Shown: positions 22,330 through 33,908, counted from the first letter of the stretch. The stretch: DNA of 64,000 nucleotides from Dendrophyllia cribrosa (GCA_024195265.1 JAJLRJ010000004.1:6587095-6651094), one strand, 5' to 3'. A program made the numbers and translations. The notes: generated by a model not told the origin, from the sequence alone.

Positions 22330-23340
22330 ATTCCAGTCGCGAAGAAAGGAAGACCACCAAAGCAGATCGGCTCGCGCGTCGCGATTCAGGCGGATGAAAC
22401 GGGCTTGCGAGCGAGTACCGCGGAGAAGGTCGGTAAGGCGGCGAAGGAACGGGCGGTCCAGGTAGACTACTTAAGACGCATGGTGGAGGTGACCGAGGAG
22501 GGACTCGAGATCGTGACGTAGGCAGACACGTTTAGTAGACCAGGAATGGAGGAGGTCCTGGAGGGCTGACACTTTCTCCGACGGGAGGCGAGCCGTGAGT
22601 GAGAGCGAGTCGAGTTCGTTGCCCGAGAAAGACAAGCGCGTGCTAGGGCCTTCGATTTTCTCTGCGGCAAGCGGGATGCCAAGATTGGAGGCGACGGATA
22701 GGATGGTGCTCAGATTCCGGCGACATTCCTCGGAGGCGGGGGAACCGGCAGTTAGGAAGTCGCGAGATAATGGAGCAGGAGGCGGATGCCATGGTTGTGG
22801 TGGAGAATCCAGTGCCAGCCTTCGGCGAACTGATTGAAGATGAAAGGCGCGGAGCGCAGGCCGAATGGGAGAGCCAGGTCGACGTAGAATAGACCATTCC
22901 AGGCCAAACCTAAAAGGTAGCGATCGTCGGTGTGAATGGGGATCAGGCGATAGGCATCGCGTACGTCTATCTTGGCGAGGAGAGTCCCGCGGCCTTCCTG
23001 CATGATGAAATCAATGGCGTCGTCGATCCGGGAATAGGAAAGGGTGAAGTCGTCCCCATTGATGCCGTCGTTGACGCTCCGACCCTCGGGGGAGGAGAGG
23101 TCCACGATGAGCCTCCATTTACCAGGCCTGCCGCGTTTGGGAATGACGCCGAACCTGCTGACGTGCAGGGACGGGAGAGGTGGCGACTCGAACGGACCAG
23201 CTACCCTGCCAAGGGACACTTCTCGGGACAGGTACTCATCGACGACCGAAGGGTTGCGGATGGCTGACTTCATGTTTTGTGCCGCTGACTGGAGCCGAGC
23301 AATACGCGAGGGTTGAAAACCAATCCGGAAGCCCTGGGAG
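22330..23340 (-). pseudogene. Ngaro-type reverse transcriptase, frameshifted
   Basis: RT domain of the YR retrotransposon. Recognisable in order: VSRFGVIPKRGRPGKWRLI then VDLS (palm/fingers), LLAKIDVRDAYRLIPI (motif A Asp), LALPFGLRSAPFIFNQFAEG (motif B region) and LLLHYL leading to the catalytic box. The frame breaks at about 22760 within that box by what looks like a one-base deletion. RT-like text then continues in another frame to about 22560 (ending near GNELDSLSLT). An active enzyme cannot be made from this copy. The annotated 5' limit is approximate. Confidence 0.75.
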
Positions 23341-23699
23341 AAACCAGATAAAGGTAACGACGAAAGGCCTCCGAAGGGTGGCTTTGCAGTTCGAGAGCGA
23401 GGGCTGGAAGGTTGATCGGAGAGATGGCAGAAGGAGGTGACAGGAGCGGTGACTGACCAGAAGAGCTGGATATGTGCGACGATGCCGAAAACGACGGCGG
23501 GAAGAAGAGAATGGAAGATGTAGCGGTGGAGGCCAACTCGGAAAATGGAGGGAGGGAAGCAGGAAGCGAAGCTGAAACTGGCAAAGAGCCGAGGCCAAAG
23601 GGGCGAAAGGGCCAGAACGAGGAAACGAAATTTGCGAAGAACGAGATAAGGAAGCTGGCGAAGCAGACGATTGCGGACGATCAGTTGGTGTAAGAGGCA

Positions 23700-24190
23700 C
23701 TCCTGGGGTGAGGGGGCGAGCGGGAGCGGGAACGATGGCAGGCGGTGGACGATGGACAAGTGAGCTGGCGGTGAGGGCCGTGACAGGCGGCGCACTCGTG
23801 GCGACGTCTACAGAAGACAAAGCCACTGGTACAATGGCCGTTGTTCCAAGTGCGGCAGATTTCAGATCCCGTTGGGGTACCGCGGGCCTCGCCAGAGCGT
23901 GGGGGTTCGGATGAACGCCGAAAGGAGTGCGAGGTGGCTGCGGATGGGTGTAAGATATTGCTGCTTGTATAGGCCTGGTGAAAGATCTCGAGGTCTGTAG
24001 CTCCCCAGTCGAGGGGGACGGGCGAGCAGGCGGCCTTCCGACGGAAGCCGCGGTCGTAGCGAAGCCAAACGTCGGCGGACGGAAATTCCCGTGGGTGCGC
24101 ACGATCAAGTCGAGGTACTTCAACAGTTCGACAGCTCGAGAAGGGTGAAAGGCGAGCACCACTTGGCAGTAAGCGATCCAGCAGTCAAGC
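23700..24190 (-). pseudogene. Gag C-terminal / zinc-finger segment, frameshifted
   Basis: Immediately after the Gag frame, minus-strand text continues as WLDCWIAYCQVVLAFHPSR and then, after a frame change, shows a Cys/His cluster (CRTWNNGHC, then CRRRHECAACHGPH) at about 23760-23860. Such CxxxxxxxC...HxCxxCxxxH clusters are common in DIRS-like Gag. Competing long frames are Pro/Ala-rich shadows of G+C-rich DNA. Confidence 0.5.
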
Positions 24191-24192
24191 CA

Positions 24193-25179
24193 TTATATTA
24201 AGTCCCGAATTTCACGCTTAGGAGGGCGTTTGGGGATAAGCAGGTGCTGATTCTCCAGTAGAAGATCTCTGGGCAACTCGTTGTCTCTGAGGGAATCAGG
24301 AAGTAGTTCGGCAAACTCCACATACTCGCCGTTTCTGATCTGGTCCACCAGTTTAGGCGGAATTGGCGGGCGACCCGGACCTACGTCGAAGCTCGGGCGA
24401 GCGGCACGAGCGCGGGCAACGTTTGAAAGCGGAGCCGGTGGAGCGGGCGAGCCTTCGGCTGGTGCGAACGACGAGGGTGACGTCAGTGGCGCAGAAACTG
24501 AGGGGGTGTGTCTGGAGCTACTCGAGGACGACCAAACGAGCGGCGAGAAAGGAGATGACAGCGAGGTGCCCGTGGCAAAACATACGGTAGGGACAAAGGA
24601 AGGAAAAACAATTGACTCACCGGTGGTCGAGGATGCCCATGAGGCGGTGGAGTGCTGACCCGCCAGTGATGAAGGCGTCTGGAGTGAGCCCGGTAAGGCG
24701 CTTGAAGATGAGCTGGTGGATTGCGGTAGATTGCGAACAGCTTGCTGCACCGCTGCCTCGATCATCGGCTTGAGTAAAGATTGCAGGTTCACCTGGGCCG
24801 GAGGTTGGAAGCGTAACGGCTGAGCGTTAGAGGCCAGTGGAGAGGTTGAAACTGGCGGGAAGCTGGAAGGCACAGTCGCGTACGAGCTAACACAAAACAC
24901 TTGCGGGACCGTTGTTCGACAGGACGAAGAAGTATTGGTCTGAGACGAGCTTGAGGAAACAACGTTTGTCTGCAGCATCCTGGGTGAACAGAACCACGCG
25001 AGCAGGCGAGAGAAACGATAGAACGAGCACAACTTAGCAGCTAACTTTGCGAGACAAAATGGCGAACGTACAGCGAGAGCAACGAAGGCGGAGACGAATG
25101 TGCAAATCCATAAGGCCCCCTCTAAGGACGAGAGCGAGGCTGGGCCGAGCCGAGACCTGGAAACTGCTCCGCTAAACAT
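24193..25179 (-). CDS. Ngaro-type Gag-like protein
   Basis: A 328-codon frame at the 5' end of the YR retrotransposon. The first about 68 residues are read from repeat A1, so translation may really begin at the internal Met of MLQTNVVSSSSS. The middle is very Ser/Pro/Thr-rich and low in complexity. The C-terminal part has a conserved-looking block, IPPKLVDQIRNGEYVEFAEL then LLPD, which I recognise as typical of Gag proteins in DIRS/Ngaro elements. Gag would package the element RNA. Beyond its stop, a zinc-knuckle-like segment follows in other frames. Confidence 0.7.
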   Translation of the reverse strand: MFSGAVSRSRLGPASLSSLEGALWICTFVSAFVALAVRSPFCLAKLAAKLCSFYRFSRLLAWFCSPRMLQTNVVSSSSSQTNTSSSCRTTVPQVFCVSSYATVPSSFPPVSTSPLASNAQPLRFQPPAQVNLQSLLKPMIEAAVQQAVRNLPQSTSSSSSALPGSLQTPSSLAGQHSTASWASSTTGESIVFPSFVPTVCFATGTSLSSPFSPLVWSSSSSSRHTPSVSAPLTSPSSFAPAEGSPAPPAPLSNVARARAARPSFDVGPGRPPIPPKLVDQIRNGEYVEFAELLPDSLRDNELPRDLLLENQHLLIPKRPPKREIRDLI

Positions 25180-25210
25180 TAACTTCTGTCAACGAACTTG
25201 ACACCATTTA
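25036..25210 (-). repeat. Split direct repeat A1 (5' end of retroelement)
   Basis: Upstream copy of A, nearly identical to A2 (for example gagagcaacg against gatagcaacg). The gag frame begins inside it. It marks the 5' terminus of the Ngaro-type element and presumably carries its promoter. Confidence 0.85.
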
Positions 25211-25689
25211 AAAAACAATCGGTTGTTCACATGACCATGACCACTTACACCGCACTAATATAAAATGACTTTTATTTGGATTCACATCACCTCGAGTATT
25301 TTATTTTGTTCTTTGGTTATTTTTTTATTTCCCTTTCCGGGGTCCCAGGGGTGGTCAATTGCCTTACCCATGAGGGTAAGGGTGGGGAGTTGGACGCAGG
25401 GGGTAGAGGGGGGGTTGTTGTAGCAAAATTCTTAGGAGAAGGGAGGGTCCGAAGCTGTGCAGAATCTTTTTCATAGGAACCTTTGTTTTTTTCTGTCTTC
25501 AGTGGGTTTCTAGGTGTTCCGGTCAGGTTTCTGCATGTAATCGTAACCGGAATAACGCTCAACAGCGCCAGAAAGGTTCACATTTTTTTTCGACGCCACT
25601 ATTTCTTGTGTGAGTTTTCATGTGTACTTGAACTAAAGAGCTTTCTTGTAACATTAAATTTCACTTGCAGGAATTATTTTATTTTAGAG

Positions 25690-26239
25690 ACGTTTCGCTT
25701 TTTTTCCACGCAATATATGCATCCTTAGCGAGATGTTTCGCTTCGTATCGCCCTATAGCAGTCAAAGCGAGACATTTCGCTTCTTTTCTACACAATGAAT
25801 GTATTCTTATTGCGTGCAAGGAAGCCAGATGTTTTGCTTCGTACCGCCCTATAGCAGTCGAAGAGAGACGTTTGGCTTCTTTTCCACACAATAAATGTAT
25901 TTTTATTGTGTGCAAGGAAGCGAGATGTTTCGCTTCCTACCGGCCTATAGCAGTCGAAGCGAGACGTTTCGCTTCTTTTCCACACAATAAATGTATTCTT
26001 ATTGCGTGCAAGGAAGCGTGATGTTTCGCTTCCTACCGCCCTATTGCAGTCGAAGCGAGACGTTTCGCTTCTTTTACACACAATAAATGTATTCTTATTG
26101 CGTGCAAGAAAGCGAGATGTTTCGCTTCGTACCGTCCTATAACAATCGAAGCGAGACGTTTGGCTTCTTTTTCACACAACATTTGTATTCTTATTGTGCG
26201 CAAGGAAGCGAGATGTTTCGCTTCGTACCGCCCTATAGC
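25690..26239. repeat. 97-bp minisatellite, array 3 (inverted orientation)
   Basis: Five to six units of the same repeat as at 13-15 kb, but on the opposite strand: units read ccctatagcagtcgaagcga then gacgtttcgcttctttt. Unit length is about 95-100 bp. Frames on both strands remain open across it as repeat translations. Confidence 0.9.
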
Positions 26240-26666
26240 CCCCGGGAGGGGGGGGGGGGGGGGGGGAACTTGACCAATATTTAAGTATAGGGGATACCGC
26301 TGAGGGTCCGAGACCCTGATTGATCCTGTTTAGGACAAAACTAAACGAAAATCTCTACCCTGTGTAGGACAACACCCTCTATTTTAGGACCCTGTCTAGG
26401 ACGCAGCTGGTGCGTGGTTATTGATCTGAGCTTTAAAAAATGGTAGATGGATCCTTTGAAAAGAAAACGACTTTGCCTTCGCATGACTATACTAATCACG
26501 ACATGGGAAGTCACCACAAGCGCTAAGTTAACTGGAACCATACCCTGTTTAGGACAGACTCGCGTTAAATTATACACCCTGTTCAGGACAAAAATGCCAA
26601 AAACCATACCCTGTCCAACGGCACGTCCCCGTATAGGTCATATAAGGGAGTACCCCTCTCCCGGGG
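26240..26666. mobile_element. 427-bp element inserted in the minisatellite, 8-bp TSD
   Basis: The ends are ccccgggagggg (left) and cctctcccgggg (right), inverted. CCTATAGC is present at 26232-26239 and again at 26667-26674, an exact 8-bp target duplication within the repeat unit. An 8-bp duplication fits hAT-like elements. Inside are six loosely spaced copies of a ccctgtntaggaca motif, and a 19-base G run adjoins the left end. Confidence 0.8.
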
Positions 26667-26835
26667 CCTATAGCAGTCGAAGCAAGACGTTTGTTTTCTT
26701 TTCCACACAATATATGTATTCTTATTGCTTGCAAGGAAGCGAGATGTTTCGCTTCGTACTGCCCTATAGCAATGGAGGCGAATTGTTTGTTTCCATGCGT
26801 ACAATATAGGTACGCACAGTTTCGCTTAAAAAAAA
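26667..26835. repeat. 97-bp minisatellite, array 4 (continuation of array 3)
   Basis: One and a half units resume directly after the inserted element. The array then ends in a unique segment (aatatattaaaaggaattat, then tctgcatattatgc) that matches, in inverse orientation, the sequence at the outer edge of array 1 (gcataatatgcagaaaagtt). The arrays therefore belong to one repeat family with a defined terminus. Confidence 0.85.
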
Positions 26836-27106
26836 CACACAATATATTAAAAGGAATTATTCTGCATATTATGCTAAAAACTGTTTTCTCGTTAAAATTC
26901 TTGGACAATATTAAAAAAGAACAATCTAGCAATTTATAATCGTCGCCAAGAATCGATGATGAAAACATTTGACATTGCTTGTAGTTTTAATAAATATAAC
27001 AATCTGTGACTAGACTGATGGCTGTCCCTTTTCAGTCAGTCAAGCACTTTCGCTCACTCGGTCGATCGCTAATCGCGTATTTGCTCGCCCGCTCGACCAT
27101 CCAGAG

Positions 27107-27425
27107 AGGGACTGCTACAATTAGCTGCAAAAGTAGTTTAGACACTTTCATTCACAAGTGCTTTTTTGGAAGAAGTGCACCATTGCTACCTTTTCTTACC
27201 CCTCCCCCCTTATCAATGTTGTTTTGTGACCGGCGCCATGCCCAAAACTTTGGCTAACAACATTGAACGAGGGAGGGGGGGGGGGGGGAGGGGGGGAGGG
27301 GGGGAGGGGGGGGGGGGTGAGGGAAATATATTGTTCTTTTGTTTTTCCAGGCATCATTTTTTATAAAAGTGAGTGTTTTTTGTGAGAGTGTCTCAACAAT
27401 TTTGCAGCTAATTGTAGCAGTCTAA
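27107..27425. mobile_element. Inverted-repeat element with G-rich core
   Basis: gactgctacaattagctgca near 27111 is matched inverted near 27400-27423 (tgcagctaattgtagcagtc); pairing continues inward through agacact. The interior holds a purine tract of G runs broken by single A residues (about 27268-27317). No coding. Confidence 0.65.
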
Positions 27426-27899
27426 TCTGTGACCAGACAGTGCTGTGACATGTGCGAGAAGAAAATAATATTTCCCGGGAAAATTCACATATAAATACCG
27501 AGACGGCCGTGACCAAAAGCGCTTTGATCCACATAACGAAAATGTTTAACGAAAAGAATGTCCTTGATATTTCATGTCGACAGAGCTCATAAAAATAACA
27601 CGGCACAAAAAGAATGTCCTCGTTTTTTCTTGTCGACGGCTGTGACTGTGATTCTCTCTTCGATTCTCGTAAAAGCGCTTTGATTCGGACAAACTGACAG
27701 CTATTGTTCTTGCGCATGAGGCTCCACTCGCTATTTTATAGATTTTGTATATATTTGAAAATGTTTTAAATTTGTAAATTGTAAACATTCTTGCAATGTT
27801 GTATATAGATTGGTCCATTAACTAACTTATTATTTTTATTCGATATTGTTTTCTTATTATAGTTTTATATTTTATTGTTATTATAGCTTTTGTATATAG

Positions 27900-28310
27900 A
27901 TTTCTGTACACGACTCCACAAGCTTTTAGTAATGTTTACTACATGAACGGGAGTGTTGTATCGGCCTATACAATCACGTGCCGAAGGCGAGTGAATGTAT
28001 AGTGCCGATACAACACGGACGCGAATGTAGTAAACAACTTGTGAAATTCACATTCACATGTAAATTAGATATCAGTGACAGTGACACAGTGACAGTGACA
28101 GTGCCTGCGGCTCGTGTGCCACTTTTTTGTTCTTACCACATTTTGACGTCATCTGTTATCTATAACTGAACAGACGCACGGCCAAATGGAATCTATTTGT
28201 TAAATCTGTCTATCTATTCACTGCTATCTATCTATCTATCTTGTTCGTAGCGCAGTGCATTCTGGCTAAACGCGGTGCATTCTGGTTAAACGCAATGCAT
28301 TCTGGTAAAA
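27900..28310. repeat. Imperfect hairpin and short tandem repeats
   Basis: gtttactacatgaacgggag near 27932 pairs imperfectly with the region up to gtagtaaac near 28034, including gtgttgtatcggc / gccgatacaacac. Then come a cagtga microsatellite (about 28073-28105), a tatc run, and three copies of a roughly 22-bp unit (cgcantgcattctggntaaa) at about 28250-28310. Confidence 0.7.
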
Positions 28311-28506
28311 AGTGACGAATTCGAGAATTCGTCCAAGCTTACCGGAGATGCTTTCTCTTAAATCCAGATTATGTTTTTGTTCGCTCGCTGCGCTCGTTCC
28401 GCAGCAAAAAAAGCTTCTAGGATACTTCTACTAGCTTCTAGGATACTGTGCAATTTAATTAATTGTTGCTTTACTGTCTGTCGGCTTGCCTCGTTATATA
28501 TCGCTA

Positions 28507-28560
28507 GGATCTAGAGAGTTGTACAGTGGAACCTCGATATAAACATGCAAGTGCCAAGGG
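28507..28560 (+). mobile_element. Solo end of a pogo-like (CAGTGGAACCTC) element
   Basis: tacagtggaacctcgatata resembles the terminal sequence of the pogo-like MITE at 59138 (tacagtcgaacctcccgtaa), and the following cgttatatat/ccggactga text is repeated within 150 bp. No matching inverted end was found nearby, so this is probably a truncated copy. Confidence 0.45.
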
Positions 28561-28732
28561 ACTGGGAAAATCAGTTCGTTATATATATTGGGGTTCTTTT
28601 TCATACAATTTACTATAACCGGACTGAACAATATCGCTCGTTATACCGGAGTCTTTGTTACAAAGGGGTTTGTTTTATCGGGTTTCTTTTCCATACATGT
28701 AAGGGTCATTGACCTGGAGCGAGAGGATTTGT

Positions 28733-28802
28733 GATATATTCCCCTCGTGGCGTACCCGAAGGCGTAGCCCGAGGAAACGCCACGAGGGGAATATATCACA
28801 TA
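28733..28802. repeat. Perfect hairpin, about 22-bp arms
   Basis: tgatatattcccctcgtggc is followed, after about 25 bp (tacccgaaggcgtagcccga), by its exact complement gccacgaggggaatatatca. A strong cruciform or terminator-like fold, with no associated gene. Confidence 0.85.
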
Positions 28803-28809
28803 TCCCCGA

Positions 28810-31800
28810 GGGACATGTCAAAAACATGCTTATTTTTCACCTTGTGAGATTCTCAAAAACAAAGAAATTATTAATTTTTCGGAGGGTAACACTCCGTTCA
28901 ATTCAAATGCACAAAAGCATGATTCCGCAAGGCCGCATTGGGATCTCGGCACCATATGAAATTTGCATTGAGCACGTTGCTTCGTTATGAGTAGAAGGAG
29001 GGGTCTTTTTCAATCGAACTCGTCGGCAAATCACAGCTTACATTATTTTATACTTGCTAGTATATAAGTTATACTAACCAACAGCTATATGTTTTGGATA
29101 CCTGAAAAGACATTCAGGACATCAAGGAAAATTTGTCATACGGGCAGTGGTTAACATCAAGATTGTAGTAATTAGGTTAATTAAATTTATGTACTATGTC
29201 AGGAGGCTCCTGCCGATTATGTAGACACTGAAAAAAATTTAAAAGCCTTGTGCGCTGATGTTTAACATCGCCAAGCAGCGAAAACTGGTCTCTGTTTCCA
29301 CTCCAAACTGAAACGTTACAATTAAAACGAAAGAAGCTGACAATTTAATTAGCCTTTCACTATTTTTTAAATAACTCTATGCTATAAACCAGGGCCTTCG
29401 GTGCAGTTTACCTCTTCAATTGAAGGAAGGGGGCAGACTCTAGAAAACTCTGTACTACTTATTTATTTTCACTGAATGCGGCCCCCGGCCCATCCCCCTG
29501 CGCGGGTCCTGTAAACTAGTCTGTCTGTCCTTGTGGAGATCAGTTCCCATGTAAGATGGAAAGTTTTCACTAAAAGTGTTATCGATGAATTACTTGTTTC
29601 TATAAGTTTGGCCAGGGGCCGGTTTGTTCTGTTGCCGGTATAGCGCAACAAAGTTTTAATGATCGCGAATTTTGCTATAAATTAGTCAGCCAGTCGTCAT
29701 CTAGGCTATCCCATATTAGGTGGTGACTATTCGCCAGAAGTCCTTTTTGTTGCATCCCTTGTTTCTACAGGATTTTATTGTCTACGGTTTGTTCTGTTGT
29801 ACATGGCGTAACGTACACTAGATGTTTGGTCGATGATGTGTTTTGCTATGAAACAACAGTCGGCTGGTTCTTGTGACGTGGTCGGCTGCCAGCTACTGAT
29901 GACAGCCCTGATTTTCTTGTGTATTTCTTAAAAAGAGGTATCGTTTACGTTTTTGATCCCATTCATCTCCTTTGTCTCTTTCTTATTTTTTTCGCGGTCT
30001 ACCGATTAATCAGTCAGAATAAACATTCTCCATCCCAGTTCTTCTTGCCCCTCTTAGTTAGTAGACTGAATTCCAACCTCGTCCACAGGGTGTTTTCGAT
30101 AATTCGAAATGGACTTGAAAGACTGTCTACAACTACTTTGCTAAGGGTTCCTTTCAATCAATCAATCAACATCCTTTATTTATGCGCGATATAAGTTAAA
30201 GCAAAAATCTTGCTTGTGGGGTCGTGTTTCTAGCTACACGACCTTTGCCGCCATTTTGAATGCCGAGAAGGCCCTGGGGATGAGGTGGGTTTCACCTGCC
30301 ATTAAAGGCCGGGTGTTTACATACAGTAAACGTTTCAGTCATTCACTGAACAAACTTCGCGAACTTCGCGAGTTTATTCTCGAGTTCAAGGATTTTTTTG
30401 AAATCTTGACTGTGGCTCAGAGGTAATGTCGATTTTTTTTTATTAAACCTGCTTTTATTTTTAGTGCCAAACAAGCATAGCGCAAACACATGGGAGTTGT
30501 TTCCAAGTGAAAACAGATGGACGCACCTTTAGAGCCGTAACTACAACACACGCAGAAAAACGGTTGATCTCTTTCTTCACCGCTTATGCCGATACTTTCT
30601 TTTTCTACGAAATTAGAACTAAACAGTCCGCGCGAGCATTCGATTCGGTCTTCATATTCGGTTCGGTCAGTTTAGTTTGAACATAGTTAGTCGAGGGATG
30701 GACTGGTTATGAAACCATGCAGACTTCAATGGCGATCAGATAATGATAATGGACAAAGGAGCACACGTCTTTTGTTTTGTGATTAAAGGGAAACATTTCT
30801 ATTGGTCAATTTCCTGAACAAAGTTCAATATCTATTGTGGTTGTGTACGGTCTAGGCCGAACAACGCTAACAAAAACATCGAACAAGGAAATTTCTCTGT
30901 TTCAAGAACCATTGCGCTTTTAAATTAACTATGGTTTGAAGGTGATTCGACGGTCGGCTTATTTATGATCTCCGGGTGTTTCCCTTCAATACAAGTTGAA
31001 TTTCTCATTATAGTCTAGTTTCTTGTCTCTATTAGACAGCTTTCAATCAACTTAATTCAATGCGTTTCGATGAATGGTAGAAAATAACAAAGACTCCCTC
31101 AACAAAGCCAACAAAGGACCGTAAAGACAGAAAATTTCGATTTTGAATTTTGATTTCTTTTCCATTCATAACGTAAGCTTATGTCAAACTAAAATGTCGT
31201 GCTTTAGTCTCAGTGTGGTAGAAGCACTTCCCGTTTGACTGAAACACTTGAATTTAGTCAGTTGAGAAAGGCGAGTTGATAGTTGCTACGCGGCCATCTG
31301 AATCAGAGTCTCGCATCACATCTGAATCACATCTGAATCAGAGTCTTGCCATCAACCAAGACGAGCAATCGCGATCAGCACAGCAGAAACGTTGTACCAC
31401 TAAATTAATAACTTGAAAACAAAACAGATCAAAATTTCCCTTGGTTTAAAAGACATTTATAATCATATTTTTTGCAGTCAATTTCTTTCGTGATATATAT
31501 GTTCAAAGAATTAAACGTCTACTGCGTATATAAAACGATAAGCAGCTTTTCAATTTTCTTTATAAAAATGCCATCTGTAATTTTGTGTAGACCAAGTTAT
31601 TTGAATGACAAAAGGTTTCGGTTGAAAAACTTCAGCAAAAATACAAAAGTTACGGACCGGATACGATCGACGTTTCGATGTATCTAATATTAAGTAGAGA
31701 GTGACTGAAGGAAAATGGTGAATATACTTAGTGAAAACAGTTAATTACGTATCAAGAAATGGTCTATTGTACCGGGTTAAATTCGCACATTAAGATTTAA

Positions 31801-33500
31801 ACAAAAGACCTTTTGTTTTAAGTGTCGCTGCCGAAACCACGCCGAAAAGTTCGTGGATGATCGTAAAATCTTCGGCTTGACAACCTGAGCGCGTGCTAAC
31901 AAAGAACTCTTTTGAAATAGTCTCATAAAACTGGCTCGGTCTTAGATTTTCATTTTCAGTTTAGTAGAATGTGCGCTCATACAAGCGCACTTTAGCGCAA
32001 AGGTGTGACTTTAAGGGAGGTGTGATTTTTTTTGCTTCAAAACGTCATGTGCATTCATGAATAAAGATAAAAAGCATATTTACATAAACAATAATTTTCC
32101 GCGACGTGAGATTTAAATGCTTTCACCTCGGAACTGAAAGCCGTAGTAAAGCAAAAATCCAAAATAAAACGAGTTAAGTACTTTGCTAGTTTGTTATCCG
32201 ATGAACGTAACTGCCGTTAACCTCGCAAAATAGACTTTCAGGCATGATGTCAACGAATAAGACAACACGTTTACGTAGCAATTATTTGCGCGGCTACAAG
32301 ATTTGAATGATTTATAAATAAGAACGAAGCTCGTTTTAAACCTTAAGAACGCAACCAATGTGTTGTTGTTAGAGGAACTTTTAAGCCTCGCTCACTCGCT
32401 GTTGTTAGTTTTGTCGTGTCAGTTATAGCTCTATACCTTCCTGACGGGGGAACTTGCCACTTTGCTCGGTCCCGCCGAAGACTCATCGGAAATTTTGAAT
32501 TTCCCTCGCGTGTTTTAGCCATTGTTTCATCATTGATCGTTTTTGCCCTTACATGGTCAAAAACGATCAAGAATACAATACCTATTGTTTTCGAAATTGA
32601 CCCGCTTTTCTTGATACGTATTTTTTTTTTAGTTCTAGTTCTGAGTTAGTTCTAAGTTATGTGAAAGTTCAGTATCAAAGAACTCAAACCAACTTTGAAC
32701 GTGCAATCAGACTCTATCCGCGCTAATTTATATTCACCTTTTTCCTTCTTCACTCTCTGCGTGATAATGTGTTAAATGCATCGAAACGTCGCATGGCCAT
32801 AATTTTTGTATCTTTACCAAGTTATTCGCCTTTACAATCAATATAACTTTGGCATTTGGGCAAAAAAAACACGCACATTTTTTTTAATTTTAATTTTTAT
32901 TTTGGCTCCTTGCTAGCTTAGGAAAGAAAAAAAAAACAAAGCAAGGAAAGAAAAGAAAAGAAGGCTTCCTGTCTTTCTTATTTCGTAACGCTATCAAAAA
33001 CTGTTTCTGAATGGTTATCCAAACTTTGCCTCAGCATTTTTTTCCAGCCAGAAGTGCTTCCTAGTTGTGCTTCAGTCGCCATCAGTTTGGTACATTTGTT
33101 GTTGTCTCAGACGTGGTTTTCGGGTTCTAGCCTTTGCAATTCGCACCAAGTACTAGTCTTCTCTCTGTATGGAAACGCGGGTGACCACAAGGAGGTGCAA
33201 GAGGTTAGATGACTGGGGACGAATAACTGTCCGATCTCCCTGAACAAACTTTTGTCGTCAGTTACCGCGAGGTCGTCTATTTCGCTCCGCGAATATGGTC
33301 ATTTTCGTTTCTCGTATGTGGTCAACTTTGTCAGGCTAGAAAGAAAACATGATTTAAATGGCAATTTTGTGACTTTTAACATGAAATCGAGCTAATTAAG
33401 GAAAATTTACTATCGATAGTCAAAAGGAGGGTCCAAGGGAAGGGAGGCCATCTCCCATACGTCTAAAGTTATTTTTAGATTAACTTTTGTCCGTACGCTC
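28810..33500. other. Long gene-poor stretch
   Basis: About 4.7 kb without a recognisable protein, RNA gene or paired terminal repeats. Frames are under 100 codons and lack motifs. I noted only a short gaatcagagtct/gaatcacatct repetition near 31308-31345 and a hammerhead-like remnant (gcatcgaaacgtcgcatgg) near 32775-32800. It could hold introns or intergenic DNA of a gene whose exons are outside the window. Confidence 0.4.
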
Positions 33501-33506
33501 TCTTAA

Positions 33507-33814
33507 AGGTAAATTTCCACTGTCGCGTTTTTGACGCACGTTAACGTACGTAAAATTTGCAAACGTGCACAAAAACGAACTTTTACGCGCGTAAAGTTGG
33601 ACGTTGGTTTTACGTTGTTCAATTTCCACTGGCGCGTATTTTTTCAGGCGTGAAGCGAAATTCACGCACGTTTTACGTACGTACTGGTCACGAGAGCTTT
33701 TGCAAATGTTCTTTGTAGTTCACTTTTGGTCTTGCACTGAGGAGTGCAGGTTCGCCCTGTACGAAACAGACCTGTATGCATTAAACCGAAGTCAAAAGTT
33801 TAACCGTGTCTACT

Positions 33815-33908
<94 letters not shown>

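Larger units (their letters stand above)
20387..25210 (-). mobile_element. Ngaro-type tyrosine-recombinase (YR) retrotransposon
   Basis: A 4.8-kb element read on the minus strand. Direct repeat A occurs at 25036-25210 (A1) and 20646-20820 (A2), about 175 bp each. Direct repeat B occurs at 20821-20959 (B1) and 20387-20525 (B2), 139 bp each. The order A1-gag-RT-RNase H-YR-B1-A2-B2 is the split-direct-repeat layout described for Ngaro/PAT-like elements, not the inverted repeats of DIRS1. No LTR, aspartic protease or DDE integrase is present. Several frameshifts in pol show this copy is inactive. A 26-base G run lies inside the A2-B2 interval. G+C content is well above the flanks. Confidence 0.85.

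Noticed and set aside
22752..24162. Long Pro/Ala/Ser-rich frames overlapping the Ngaro pol region
   Set aside because: Shadow frames of G+C-rich coding DNA; the RT, RNase H and recombinase motifs are in other frames.
13150..26835. CRISPR-like array
   Set aside because: The repeats are tandem 97-bp units without unique spacers, and the DNA is eukaryotic.
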